Shown piece after piece: positions 27,314 through 36,749 of a stretch of 64,000 nucleotides of DNA. The position numbers were made by a program, and so were the translations under genes. Source of the DNA: Sphingomonas sp. PsM26 (GTDB taxonomy: Bacteria > Pseudomonadota > Alphaproteobacteria > Sphingomonadales > Sphingomonadaceae); assembly GCA_030433805.1 (NCBI GenBank), contig JARUXA010000012.1, positions 91,982-155,981 on the forward strand, read 5' to 3'. Position 1 is the first letter of the stretch. Every line of letters begins with the position of its first letter. The notes below the pieces were generated by a model that ran no database searches, was not told where the DNA came from, and saw only the letters and a program-made list of their open reading frames with translations.

Positions 27314-28408
27314 TCAGAGCTTGATCGTCCGCCCCTCGCGCGCCGAGCGGTAGATCGCTTCCACGATCCGCATGTCGCGCAGGCCCTCCTCGCCAGATAC
27401 GATCGGTTGCCGCCCACTCGTCACGCTTTGCGCCATATGGTCGAGCTGCCCCGCGAACTGCGTCTTGGCCGGACCGGGTGGCGGCGTGATCTTGCGTTCG
27501 CGACCGTCCTTGCCGACCCACATCTGGTTGCCGTCATAGCGCGTCGCGGGTTCGAGCTCGATCCGCCCGGCGTCGCCCATCAGCAGGATGTGGTTCTGGT
27601 TCGCGCTATACATCGACTGGCACCCGGCGATCGCCCCCGACGGAAATTCGAGCGTCCACTCGATCATGTCCTCGACTTCGCTGAAGCGGGGATCGCGCCG
27701 GTCGGTGGATTCACGCGCAGTCACCGCGACCGGCTCTTCGCCCGTCATGTAGCGTGCCGCCTGCAAGCTGTAGATGCCCATGTCCATCAGCGACCCGCCC
27801 CCCGACAGCGCACGCTTGAGCCGCCATTTCGACGGATCACCCTGGACGAAGCCATGCTCGGAGCGAACATAGCGGATCTTGCCCGCCGCCCCGCTCCGCG
27901 CCAGCCGCATCGCCTCGAGATTATGCGCCTCGAAATGGCAGCGATAGCCGATCATCAGCTTGCGATCCGCCTTGCGGCAGGCCGCGATCATCGCCTCGCA
28001 TTCGGCGACCGAGATCGCCATCGGCTTCTCGCACAGCACGTGCTTGCCCGCACGCGCCGCGCGGATCGTGTATTCGGCATGCATCCCGTTGGGCAGACAG
28101 ACATAGACGATGTCGATCTCGGGATTGTCGCGGATCTTGTCGAAATCGGCGTAGGAATAGATCGCCCGCTCGGGCACGCCATGCGCGCGCGCGACGCGCT
28201 GCGCCTTGGCGCGGTCCCCGCTGACCAGCGCCACGAGCCGACTGTGCTCGCAATTGACGAATTGCGGAATGATGACGTCGAGCCCGTAATAGCCAAGGCC
28301 GACGATCGCATAGCCAAGCGGACGCTCCGTCGCCGCGCATGCCGACCCCGCGGGCGCGAGCAACAAGGCGGCCGAGCCGAGCAAAACGTCGCGACGTCCG
28401 ATATCCAT
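27314..28408 (-). CDS. Tat-exported Gfo/Idh/MocA oxidoreductase, glucose-fructose-oxidoreductase-like
   Basis: 364 residues. The N-terminus MDIGRRDVLLGSAALLLAPA, then GSACAA, is a twin-arginine export signal. The nucleotide-binding fold AIVGLGYYGLDVIIPQF, the catalytic CEKPMAISVAEC and the segments MIGYRCHFEAHN and LSGGGSLMDMGIYSLQAARY closely match the pattern of Zymomonas glucose-fructose oxidoreductase, a periplasmic enzyme with tightly bound NADP that yields gluconolactone. I therefore suggest periplasmic sugar oxidation; the substrate is not proven. It starts with ATG at 28408 with AGGA five bases upstream. It lies 28 bases after the small LuxR-type gene, probably one operon. Confidence 0.88.
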   Translation of the reverse strand: MDIGRRDVLLGSAALLLAPAGSACAATERPLGYAIVGLGYYGLDVIIPQFVNCEHSRLVALVSGDRAKAQRVARAHGVPERAIYSYADFDKIRDNPEIDIVYVCLPNGMHAEYTIRAARAGKHVLCEKPMAISVAECEAMIAACRKADRKLMIGYRCHFEAHNLEAMRLARSGAAGKIRYVRSEHGFVQGDPSKWRLKRALSGGGSLMDMGIYSLQAARYMTGEEPVAVTARESTDRRDPRFSEVEDMIEWTLEFPSGAIAGCQSMYSANQNHILLMGDAGRIELEPATRYDGNQMWVGKDGRERKITPPPGPAKTQFAGQLDHMAQSVTSGRQPIVSGEEGLRDMRIVEAIYRSAREGRTIKL

Positions 28409-28436
28409 GCGCATCCTTCCCAAAACCGTTATTCGC

Positions 28437-28709
28437 TCAGTGCGCGAGCGTTCGCCCGTTCCAGCCGAGCGACTGGGCGGTTATTGCAAGCTGCGTGCGA
28501 TTGCGCACCTGCAACTTGCGCATCAATGCGGTCATGTGCGCCTTTACGGTCGCCTCGGCGATCCCGAGGTCGAACGCGATCTGCTTGTTGAGCTGCCCGG
28601 AATAAACCCCGTCGAGCACCTTGCGCTGCGTCGGCGTCAGTAAGGCGAGCGGTGGCGACGACGCGGTCGCGGCTTCGGTCGCCGATGCTTCTTGTCGATT
28701 GGTTTTCAC
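28437..28709 (-). CDS. Stand-alone LuxR-type HTH transcription regulator
   Basis: About 90 residues if it starts with GTG at 28709 (preceded by GGGAGAGG); an upstream in-frame ATG at 28814 would add 35 unstructured residues. Residues 25-85 form a LuxR/NarL-type DNA-binding domain: LTPTQRKVLDGVYSGQLNKQ, IAFDLGIAEATVKAHMTALM and RKLQVRNRTQL. There is no receiver domain or other sensor part, so it is either a stand-alone regulator or the remnant of a response regulator. It is the first gene of the minus-strand run with the oxidoreductase and CoA-transferase and may control it. Confidence 0.8.
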   Translation of the reverse strand: MKTNRQEASATEAATASSPPLALLTPTQRKVLDGVYSGQLNKQIAFDLGIAEATVKAHMTALMRKLQVRNRTQLAITAQSLGWNGRTLAH

Positions 28710-28817
28710 ACAACCTCTCCCTGATGATCTGCCCGACGCTGCAGGCAGTGCACGGTCGGCCCCAACCGCCGTTCGAGTCCCGTTTTCGGATCCTTCGTAG
28801 GTCAGTCTAGGCAAATT

Positions 28818-28835
28818 GGTTGGACAGATTCAACC
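28818..28835. promoter_or_regulatory. Inverted-repeat candidate operator in the LuxR/GntR divergent region
   Basis: GGTTG-N8-CAACC in the 283-base gap between the divergent LuxR-type and GntR-type genes. The related string GACAGGTTGGTCATG lies at about 28896-28910. The form would suit a FadR-type dimer, but the arms are only five bases, so this is a weak suggestion. No other feature is seen in this gap. Confidence 0.25.
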
Positions 28836-28992
28836 TACAATCGCATTTTTCCGCACGATTGGTGGCAATCGTTGCAGATTTAACGCAAACGTTGTCGGAC
28901 AGGTTGGTCATGCGGGTGAACGGGTGCGATGGCGTTGCCAGTCATTCGATGCGTCCGCTAACCTGCATCGAGCGCGGACGAGGAAAGAAGCG

Positions 28993-29670
28993 ATGAGCGA
29001 AGGGCGCCTGGCGGACCGTGCCTATGCCGGCATCGTCGAGATCATCAACACCGACGATTTGTCCGTCGGGGATCGGCTGCCGTCCGAGGCGCGCCTTGCC
29101 GAGATGTTCGGCATGTCGCGCACGATCGTGCGCGAGGCGCTGGTGCGGTTGGCGTCCGACGGGATCACCGAGGCGCGGCGCGGCGCGGGCTCGTTCGTCA
29201 AGAACCGTCCGTCGAACCAGCTGATCGCCTTCATGCCGATGGACCACATGTCCGCCACGCTCGGCACCTACGAGGTGCGTTTCGTGCTCGAATCCGAGGC
29301 GGCCCGGCTCGCGGCGACGCGACGGTCGGAGGATGAGATGGCGCAGATCGAGGATGGCCTCGACCAGCTTCGCACCGCGCTGTTGTCGAGCGCGCCGGCG
29401 CATGACGAGGATATGGAGTTTCACCGCCGCATCATGCTCGCGAGCGCCAATCCTGCGTTCCTGGTGACGTTCGAGGCGCTGTTCGCCGATGTCGACCGGA
29501 TCATGCGCGCCGGCGTCGACATCTCGCGCTCGCGCCCGCCCGAAGTGATCGGCGCGATGCTGCGCGAACACGAGATGATCGTCGCCGCGATCCGTGCGCA
29601 GGACGCGGACGGCGCGGCGCTGGCGATGCGCTGGCATCTGTCGGAAGGCCGCAAGCGGTTGATGCCGTAA
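28993..29670 (+). CDS. FadR/GntR family transcription regulator (FCD effector domain)
   Basis: 225 residues. The N-terminal winged helix carries the GntR signature LPSEARLAEMFGMSRTIVRE, then ALVRLASDGITEARRGAGSF. The C-terminal all-helical FCD domain includes RFVLESEAARLAA, EDMEFHRRIMLASANP (metal and ligand pocket region) and LREHEMIVAAIRAQDADGA. FadR-type GntR proteins often control use of sugar acids such as gluconate, which fits gluconokinase converging on it and the oxidoreductase diverging from it. Starts at the ATG at 28993, with GAGGAAAGAAG upstream. The effector is not known. Confidence 0.93.
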   Translation: MSEGRLADRAYAGIVEIINTDDLSVGDRLPSEARLAEMFGMSRTIVREALVRLASDGITEARRGAGSFVKNRPSNQLIAFMPMDHMSATLGTYEVRFVLESEAARLAATRRSEDEMAQIEDGLDQLRTALLSSAPAHDEDMEFHRRIMLASANPAFLVTFEALFADVDRIMRAGVDISRSRPPEVIGAMLREHEMIVAAIRAQDADGAALAMRWHLSEGRKRLMP

Positions 29671-29718
29671 GGCTTCCCCGCCCTTCGCCGCCCGCCCCTC
29701 CCCGTCCCGCCCCCAACT

Positions 29719-29743
29719 CCGTTCGGGCTGAGCGAAGTCGAAG
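29719..29743 (+). repeat. 25-bp dispersed repeat, third copy
   Basis: CCGTTCGGGCTGAGCGAAGT followed by CGAAG, the same unit as at 4033-4057 and 4144-4168 apart from two variable bases. It lies between the convergent GntR regulator and gluconokinase genes. A single copy here, not an inverted pair. Confidence 0.65.
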
Positions 29744-29777
29744 CCTGTTCTTGTCGTCGCACAGAGCTCGATGACCC

Positions 29778-30314
29778 TCAGCGCTGTACCGTATCCCTCG
29801 TGCGCAACCGTGACGCCTCGCCGACAAGCCATTCAACCGACGCCGCACACGATGCCTCAGGCGTTGCTCCGGCATCGAGGATCATCGCGGGCTCGTCCGC
29901 CGTAGGACGCTCCAGCGTGGCGATCTGGCTGTCGAGCAGGCTCGGCGGCATGTAATGCCCCACCCGCGCCGCCATCCGCCGCTGCAGCTCCGCCGGACTG
30001 TTGTCGAGCAAGATGAACCGCGTGGGTTCGACGATCGCATCGATCAGCCGTGTGCGATACCGCCGCCGCAGCGCGGAACAGGCGGCCACCGCGATACCGT
30101 CGCGGCGCACCGCGGCCCCCAACGCCGCCCCCAGCCGGTCAAGCCACGGCCAGCGATCCGCGTCATCGAGCGGGTGACCGCTGCGCATCTTGGCGACGGC
30201 GGCGGCGTCGTGATAGCTGTCGCCCTCGAGAAACGGGGCGCCCAGCGCGTCTGCCAGCCGTTCGCTGAGCGTGGACTTGCCGCTCCCGCTGACCCCCATG
30301 ATGATCACCGCCAT
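29778..30314 (-). CDS. gntK: Gluconokinase
   Basis: Phosphorylates D-gluconate to 6-phosphogluconate for the Entner-Doudoroff or pentose-phosphate route. 178 residues, the usual length of GntK-type kinases: P-loop MGVSGSGKST at residues 6-15, FLEGDSYHDAAAVAKMRSGH then PLDDADRWPWL (substrate binding), and VAACSALRRRYRTRLI. The late segment is GHYMPPSLLDSQIATLERP. The ATG at 30314 places the P-loop where the family has it. It faces the GntR regulator and diverges from the beta-helix enzyme gene, so it probably belongs to the sugar locus. Confidence 0.95.
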   Translation of the reverse strand: MAVIIMGVSGSGKSTLSERLADALGAPFLEGDSYHDAAAVAKMRSGHPLDDADRWPWLDRLGAALGAAVRRDGIAVAACSALRRRYRTRLIDAIVEPTRFILLDNSPAELQRRMAARVGHYMPPSLLDSQIATLERPTADEPAMILDAGATPEASCAASVEWLVGEASRLRTRDTVQR

Positions 30315-30508
30315 CGGCGCGATCGTGCTGTTGCAATATGGCCGCTGCACTCTCGATCCTTGTACCTGGGGCCATCTCGCAGGTCTTCTACGGTGCTCCC
30401 GTCGGTTCGGGGAACTACGACCTTGGTCGCGGATGTCACGCGCCAATCCCCGGCCTATCCCGCACGAAACCGGCCACGCAGGCGCTGGTCGAGGAGAGCG
30501 GCGACGTG

Positions 30509-33500
30509 ATGAGACATACCGGACGCTGGCTGGTGACGACCGCGGCAGTGCTGCTGCCGTGCACCGCGTTTGCCGCGCCTCCCCAGGCCACGCCTTCATC
30601 CCGGTCGACGCTCGCGTCGGCGCCAAAGGACGCCAACGCTATCACGGTCAACGCCCCGACCGACGGCAAAACCGACGCAACCGCCGCCATTCAGCAAGCG
30701 ATCGACGCTTCACGTCGCGCGAGCGGCCAGGGTGCAGGGATCGTGTTTCTCCCCTCGGGGCGGTATCGCATCACGCGCAGCATCCTCGTTCCCCCGGGCG
30801 TCCGTATCTTCGGGGTAGGCCGCACGCGTCCGGTGCTCGTGCTCGCCGACGCGACGCCGGGGTTCCAGCAGGGCGTGGGGACGATGGTCGTCTTCACCGG
30901 TGGCGACCAGTATAACGTCGGCAAGGTCCCCGTACCCGTCCCCACCGTCGTCCCGCCCCGCGACGACGTTCGCGATGCCAATTCCGCGACCTTCTATTCG
31001 GCAATGAGCAACGTCGACGTCGAGATCGGCGCGGGCAATCCGGCGGCGACTGCAGTGCGCTTCCACGTCGCGCAACATGCGTTCCTGACGCACATGGACT
31101 TCCGCGTCGGGTCGGGGTTCGCCGGAGTCTATCAGGCGGGCAACGAGATGGAAGACGTCCACTTCCACGGCGGGCGATACGGCATCGTCACCGAAAAGAC
31201 CTCGCCCGCGTGGCAGTTCACGTTGCTCGATTCCAGCTTCGACGGGCAACGCGACGCCGCGATCCGCGAACATGAGGTCGATCTCACCCTCATCAACGTG
31301 GCGATCCGCGACACACCCGTCGGGATCGAGATCGACCCGGGCTACAGCGACTCTTTGTGGGGCAAGAACGTCCGGTTCGAACGTGTGTCCAAGGCGGGCG
31401 TCGTCATCAGCCGCGAGAACAGCGTCTTCACGCAGATCGGCTTCGACAATGCGGTCGCGACCGACACGCCGGTGTTCGCGCAGTTCCGCGAGAGCGGCAA
31501 GACAATCCCCGGCAAGGGCCGCACCTACCGCGTTTTCGCGTTCAGCCACGGCGTCGCGGTCCCTGCGCTCGGCACCACCGGCACGATCGCGACCGACGCG
31601 CAGATCGAACCGTTGCGCGCAATGCCCAAGCCAGGACCCGCCGCCATTCGTGCAATCCCGGCGGTTGCCGAATGGACCGATGCCAAGACGCTCGGCGTGA
31701 TCGGCGATGGGAAGACCGACGACACCGCCGCGCTGCAACGCGCGATCGACACGCACCGCGTCGTCTATCTGCCGATCGGCTTCTACCGCGTGACCGGAAC
31801 GATCAAACTGCGTCCCGACAGCGTCCTGCTCGGGCTGCACCCGGCGCTGACGCAATTGGTGCTCCCCGACAGCAACCCCGCCCACGCCGGTCCCGGCAGC
31901 GTCGTCCCGCTGCTCGAAACGCCACGTGGCGGGAACAACATCGTGTCGGGGCTCGGACTGTTCACCGGACGGATCAACCCGCGCGCCACCGCACTGCTGT
32001 GGAAGTCGGGCGCGACCTCGCTGGTCGACGACGTCAAGATCATGGGCGGCGGCGGATCCCCGACCGCCGACGGACTATCGCTGGGTGCCAAGGCCGCGCG
32101 CAGCGGCGACCCGGTCGCGGACAATCGCTGGGATGCGCAATATCCGAGCATCTGGGTCACCGATGGCGGCGGTGGAACGTTCACCGACGTGTGGACCCCC
32201 AACACGTTCGCACAGGCCGGCTTCTACGTATCCGATACGAAGACACCCGGCTATGTCTATGAATTATCCGCAGAACATCACGTACGCAACGAGATCGTCC
32301 TGGACGGCGTGGAGAACTGGGAATTCCACGCGCCGCAGACCGAACAGGAAGTTGGCGAAGGCATGGACGCGGTGTCGCTCGACATCCGCAATTCGCGCAA
32401 CCTGCTGTTCGCCAACTATCATGCCTACCGCGTCACGCGGACCTACCACCCCGCAACGACCGCGGTCCAGCTGACCAACAGCAGCGACATCCGCTTCCGC
32501 AACGTCCACATCAACGCCGAAAGCGCGTTCGCCAGTTGTGAGGCGGCGGGCTGCGGCACCTATGTCCGCGCCAGCAAATTCCCGTTCGAGAATGCGATCG
32601 TCGACAAGACCCGTCACGTCGCCTTGCGCGAACGCGAGTTCGCCAGCCTCGACCTGCCCGCAACCCCGGTCGTGGCGGCAGCGACACCCGCGATCCCCGG
32701 CATCGGTGCGGTGCGCAAGCTGGAGGACGGGTTCTTCTCGATCTCGGGCGCGGCGGTCGACGCGAAGGGCGCGCTCTACTTCGTCGAGCACCGTTTCCAG
32801 CGGATCCTGCGCTGGAGCGAAGGCGCGGGCCTCGAGACCGTCCGTGACGTTCCGCTCGACCCGGTCAATCTCGCGGTCGATGCCTCGGGCAAGCTGCTCG
32901 TGCTGTCCTCGCTCGGCGCGGAGGCGACGGTCTACGCGTTCGATCCGCGCGGCCCCATGACCGACGTCCAGCTGATCCCGGCCACGCCCACCGCGTCGCA
33001 TCCGGCGGCGGACACGCTGCTCCCGGTCAATTGGTGGAACAACGGCGAGTTCCGCGACCAGTATGACGCCGCGACCGACCATTTCACCACGCTCGGCGAA
33101 ATGTTCGCGCGCGATGCCGGAACGGCCAAGACGCGCGAATATGTCTCGCCGGACGGAAGCCTCGTCCTGCCCGCGTTCCGCGTATGGCAGCAGGGCGCGC
33201 CCGACCATGTCGGCTGGCGCTTCTCCGATACGCTCGACAGCTACGGCTTCGTCCGCGGCAAGGTCGGCGAGCGGGTGTTCGTCAGCAACGAATCCGAAGG
33301 GCGGACACTGAGCGGGCTGGTCGGCGCGGGTGGTGCGCTGACCGACCTGAAGATGTTCGCCGAACGCGGCGGCGAGAGCGTCGCGGTCGCGAAGGACGGC
33401 CGGGTGTTCATCGCGAACGGACAGGTCTTCGTCCATGCTGCGGACGGCAGCGCGATCGGCACGATCGACGTGCCCGAGCGGCCCTTGCAACTGATCTTCG

Positions 33501-33565
33501 GCGGGGCGGACGGGCGGACCCTGTTCATCCTGACGCACCATTCGCTGTATTCGGTGCGCATATGA
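30509..33565 (+). CDS. Secreted double beta-helix (GH55/pectate-lyase-3-like) protein with SMP-30-like propeller, paralogue 1
   Basis: 1018 residues with signal peptide MRHTGRWLVTTAAVLLPCTA. Two beta-helix modules begin with the typical DG-TDxTAAIQ motif: DGKTDATAAIQQAID near residue 50 and GDGKTDDTAALQRAID near 400, the layout of GH55 beta-1,3-glucanases and other Pectate_lyase_3 proteins. Residues ~735-1018 form a propeller-like domain (GALYFVEHRFQRILRW, VNLAVDASGKLLVLSS, ending RPLQLIFGGADGRTLFILTH) that resembles SMP-30/gluconolactonase, although the usual Glu and Asp metal ligands are not obvious. A polysaccharide hydrolase or lyase is likely; the substrate is unknown. It is followed by a TonB receptor and a close paralogue. 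Confidence 0.8.
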   Translation: MRHTGRWLVTTAAVLLPCTAFAAPPQATPSSRSTLASAPKDANAITVNAPTDGKTDATAAIQQAIDASRRASGQGAGIVFLPSGRYRITRSILVPPGVRIFGVGRTRPVLVLADATPGFQQGVGTMVVFTGGDQYNVGKVPVPVPTVVPPRDDVRDANSATFYSAMSNVDVEIGAGNPAATAVRFHVAQHAFLTHMDFRVGSGFAGVYQAGNEMEDVHFHGGRYGIVTEKTSPAWQFTLLDSSFDGQRDAAIREHEVDLTLINVAIRDTPVGIEIDPGYSDSLWGKNVRFERVSKAGVVISRENSVFTQIGFDNAVATDTPVFAQFRESGKTIPGKGRTYRVFAFSHGVAVPALGTTGTIATDAQIEPLRAMPKPGPAAIRAIPAVAEWTDAKTLGVIGDGKTDDTAALQRAIDTHRVVYLPIGFYRVTGTIKLRPDSVLLGLHPALTQLVLPDSNPAHAGPGSVVPLLETPRGGNNIVSGLGLFTGRINPRATALLWKSGATSLVDDVKIMGGGGSPTADGLSLGAKAARSGDPVADNRWDAQYPSIWVTDGGGGTFTDVWTPNTFAQAGFYVSDTKTPGYVYELSAEHHVRNEIVLDGVENWEFHAPQTEQEVGEGMDAVSLDIRNSRNLLFANYHAYRVTRTYHPATTAVQLTNSSDIRFRNVHINAESAFASCEAAGCGTYVRASKFPFENAIVDKTRHVALREREFASLDLPATPVVAAATPAIPGIGAVRKLEDGFFSISGAAVDAKGALYFVEHRFQRILRWSEGAGLETVRDVPLDPVNLAVDASGKLLVLSSLGAEATVYAFDPRGPMTDVQLIPATPTASHPAADTLLPVNWWNNGEFRDQYDAATDHFTTLGEMFARDAGTAKTREYVSPDGSLVLPAFRVWQQGAPDHVGWRFSDTLDSYGFVRGKVGERVFVSNESEGRTLSGLVGAGGALTDLKMFAERGGESVAVAKDGRVFIANGQVFVHAADGSAIGTIDVPERPLQLIFGGADGRTLFILTHHSLYSVRI

Positions 33566-33622
33566 GCGACGGGTCTTTCAAGCATAACAATTAGCAACAA
33601 AAACAACGGGGTGGGGACTATC

Positions 33623-36600
33623 ATGAAGATCATCGCAAAGGACATTCCTTCCGCCGCACGCCGCCGCGGCATGCTCCTGGGCGCAAGCCTTGCATCCCTG
33701 ATCGCGGTCGCACTCGCGGTGCCAGCCACCGCGCAAACGGTGCCGAGCGAACAGACAACGCCGGCCGAAACGCTGTCACCCTCGGCATCGCTGCCCAGCG
33801 ACACCGCCGCCGCTGCGACGCAGGCGAGCGACGACATCGTCGTCACGGGCTCGCGCATCACCGCAAGCGGCTTCACCGCGCCGACGCCGACGACGATGAT
33901 CGGGGCCGCCGACATCGCGCGCAACGCGGAACCCAACGTGTTCACGACGATCGCGCAATTGCCCTCGCTACAGGGATCGAGCGGCGTCACCACCGGCACC
34001 AACAGCACGTCGAGCGGCCAGCAGGGGCTGAGCTCCTTCTCGCTGCGCGGTCTGGGGACGATCCGCACGCTGACGCTGCTCGACGGCCAACGCGTCGTGG
34101 GCGCGAACGTCACCGGCGTTCCCGACATCAGCCTGTTCCCGCAACTGCTGATCAAGCGCGTCGACGTGGTGACCGGCGGTGCGTCCGCGTCTTATGGTTC
34201 GGATGCGGTCGGCGGCGTCGTCAACTTCATCACCGACAAGCGCTTCGTCGGTTTCCGCGCAAACGTGCAGGGCGGCATCACGACCTACGGCGACAACAAG
34301 CAGGGCCTGTTCCAGGCCGCCATCGGCAAGAGTTTCTTCAACGATCGCCTGCACGTACAGCTCAGTGGTGAGTATGATCACGAAGACGGGGTTCCCGCCG
34401 GTGGCTTCGGTGAGGAAGCACCCAACGGTCGGCAGTGGTATCGCACGACGACCTTCGTCAATCGCAACGTCACCAACGACGGATCGCCGCAATATCTCGT
34501 CCGCGACCATGCGCAGGCGTATCAATACACCAAATACGGCCTGATCAGCGCCGGGCCGCTGCAGGGCACCGCGTTCGACGTCAACGGCAATCCGTTCCAG
34601 TTCCAATACGGTTCGAACGGCGTGCCCGCGAAGAATGCGGCCGGCACCGTCTCGGGCTGCTTCTCGGCGGGCGGGTTCTGCCTCGGGGGCGATCTGTCGG
34701 GGAACGTCGGGATCGGCACGACGCTCCAGTCGCGCCTCGATCGCTACAACGGCTATGGGCGTATCGGCTTCGACGTCGATGCCAACAACGAGATCTACGC
34801 GACCGTCAACATCGCGCAGGTTGATACGATGAACCAGCCCAACCCCGGCGCAACCAAGTCCGGGCTGACGCTGCAATGTTCCAACCCCTATGTTCCCGCC
34901 TCGATCCAGGCGGCCTGTGCCACCGCGGGGATCACGCAATTTCAGTTCGGCACCAGCAACGGTCAGTTGCCGCGCAACATCACCGTCTATCCCTCGCGCA
35001 AGCAGTATCGCTTCGTCGGTGGCGCGGCGGGCAAGCTGCCGGTGTTCGGGACCGACTGGTCGTATGACGTGTCGTATGAGCACGGTGAGAACATCACCGA
35101 CATCAACGTTGAGAACATCACGCTGACCCCGCGCTACAATGCCGCGATCCAGGCGATCCGTCTCAATGGCGAGATCGTCTGCGCAAGCGCGACGGCGCGG
35201 GCCAACGGGTGCGTGCCGATCAACATCATCGGCGGTGCCACGCCCAGCGCGGCGGCGCTCGCCTATATCACCCCTGCCAACGGCCCGATGCAGCATACCC
35301 GCCAGACGCAGGACGCGTTCACCTTCGCCTTCAACGGTTCCCCGCTCGAACTCTGGGCCGGCCCGGTGTCATTCGCTGCGGGTGCGGAATATCGCAACGA
35401 ATTCTACCACGTCGTCGGCGATCCCTATGGCAACGGCGTGTCGGACGAGAGCCCGTATAGCGCGGATTACCCCGCAGATCCGTTGCTCTCGACCAATGGG
35501 GCGAACTGGTACGCGGGCAATTACCACAATGGCCGCGGCAGCTATCACGTCGCCGAGGGTTTCCTCGAGGTGAACCTGCCGTTCCTCAAGTCGGAACAGC
35601 TTGGCAACGCCAACCTCAACGTTGCCGGCCGTGTGACCAATTACAGCACGTCGGGCACGGTCTACACGTGGAAGGTCGGCGGCACCTGGGACACACCGAT
35701 CGACGGCATCCGCCTGCGCGCGGTGACCTCGCGCGACGTGCGCGCGCCCAATTTGTCCGAACTCTTCGCCGCGCCGATCACCACGACGATCCCCAACTTC
35801 ACCAACCCGTTTACCGGGACCGCGCTGACCATCCTGCAGAACGCGATCGGCAACACCGCGCTCAAGCCCGAGATCGCGCGCAACACCACGGCGGGCATCG
35901 TACTGTCGCGCGCGGCGTTCCTTCCCGGATTCAGCGCATCGTTCGATTACTACCGGATCAAGCTCAACGGTGTGATCTCTACGCTCAACGCGCAGCAGGA
36001 GGTGAACCTGTGCCGTGACGGGGTGACCTCGCTGTGCAGCGCGTTCGATCTCGCCCCGGCGACCGGCACGCCGTACGTCAATCTCCAGGCGTTCAACCTC
36101 GCGTCGATCTTCACCGATGGCTTCGACATCGAGGCGAGCTACCGGACCCGGCTCGACAAGCTCAGCATCCCCGGCCAGATCGAGCTGCGGGGGCTAGCCA
36201 CCAATGTCCGCAACTTCATCACCGATCCGGGCGTGCCGGGCACGATCCCGACACAGGGCGCGGGCGTGAACGCGGGCAATACACCATCGTGGAAGCTGCT
36301 CGCGATCGAGACCTGGTCGACCGACCGGTTCAGCTTTAACCTGCAGCAGCGCTGGTTCAGCGACGGTGTCTACAGCAACGAATATGTCGTGTGCAGTACC
36401 GGCACTTGCCCGGTCGGTCGCACCGCACTCCAGAACACGCAGCACCCGACGATCGACAACAACACGATGCGCGGCGCATTCTATCTCGATCTCGGCGGCG
36501 CGTTCGACATCACCAAAAAGCTGAACGTCTACTTCAAGATCTCGAACGTGCTCGATCGCGACCCGACCCCGTCGCCGCAGACCAACACCGGCATCGACGT

Positions 36601-36664
36601 CAATCAGGGCCTGTACGATACGCTCGGCCGCCTGTTCCGGGTCGGTGCACGCTACAACTTCTGA
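33623..36664 (+). CDS. TonB-dependent receptor of the sugar-polymer locus
   Basis: About 1013 residues: signal peptide (ASLASLIAVALAVPATAQ), a TonB-box-like DDIVVTGSRITASGF, a plug with SSFSLRGLGTIRTLTLLDGQ and KRVDVVTGGASASYGSDAVG, and a long barrel ending GRLFRVGARYNF with terminal Phe. The size and plug type fit the large carbohydrate-type receptors common in sphingomonads and Caulobacter. It starts 58 bases after paralogue 1 and ends 86 bases before paralogue 2, so the three are probably co-transcribed; the receptor would import the oligosaccharides the two enzymes release. Confidence 0.92.
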   Translation: MKIIAKDIPSAARRRGMLLGASLASLIAVALAVPATAQTVPSEQTTPAETLSPSASLPSDTAAAATQASDDIVVTGSRITASGFTAPTPTTMIGAADIARNAEPNVFTTIAQLPSLQGSSGVTTGTNSTSSGQQGLSSFSLRGLGTIRTLTLLDGQRVVGANVTGVPDISLFPQLLIKRVDVVTGGASASYGSDAVGGVVNFITDKRFVGFRANVQGGITTYGDNKQGLFQAAIGKSFFNDRLHVQLSGEYDHEDGVPAGGFGEEAPNGRQWYRTTTFVNRNVTNDGSPQYLVRDHAQAYQYTKYGLISAGPLQGTAFDVNGNPFQFQYGSNGVPAKNAAGTVSGCFSAGGFCLGGDLSGNVGIGTTLQSRLDRYNGYGRIGFDVDANNEIYATVNIAQVDTMNQPNPGATKSGLTLQCSNPYVPASIQAACATAGITQFQFGTSNGQLPRNITVYPSRKQYRFVGGAAGKLPVFGTDWSYDVSYEHGENITDINVENITLTPRYNAAIQAIRLNGEIVCASATARANGCVPINIIGGATPSAAALAYITPANGPMQHTRQTQDAFTFAFNGSPLELWAGPVSFAAGAEYRNEFYHVVGDPYGNGVSDESPYSADYPADPLLSTNGANWYAGNYHNGRGSYHVAEGFLEVNLPFLKSEQLGNANLNVAGRVTNYSTSGTVYTWKVGGTWDTPIDGIRLRAVTSRDVRAPNLSELFAAPITTTIPNFTNPFTGTALTILQNAIGNTALKPEIARNTTAGIVLSRAAFLPGFSASFDYYRIKLNGVISTLNAQQEVNLCRDGVTSLCSAFDLAPATGTPYVNLQAFNLASIFTDGFDIEASYRTRLDKLSIPGQIELRGLATNVRNFITDPGVPGTIPTQGAGVNAGNTPSWKLLAIETWSTDRFSFNLQQRWFSDGVYSNEYVVCSTGTCPVGRTALQNTQHPTIDNNTMRGAFYLDLGGAFDITKKLNVYFKISNVLDRDPTPSPQTNTGIDVNQGLYDTLGRLFRVGARYNF

Positions 36665-36749
36665 CGTCCGTTTCCCGCGCCGCGGCCGGTGGTCGCGGCG
36701 TACCTTCGTCTCGGCCATCAGCCGGGACATTTTCGTTCGAGGATAGGCC

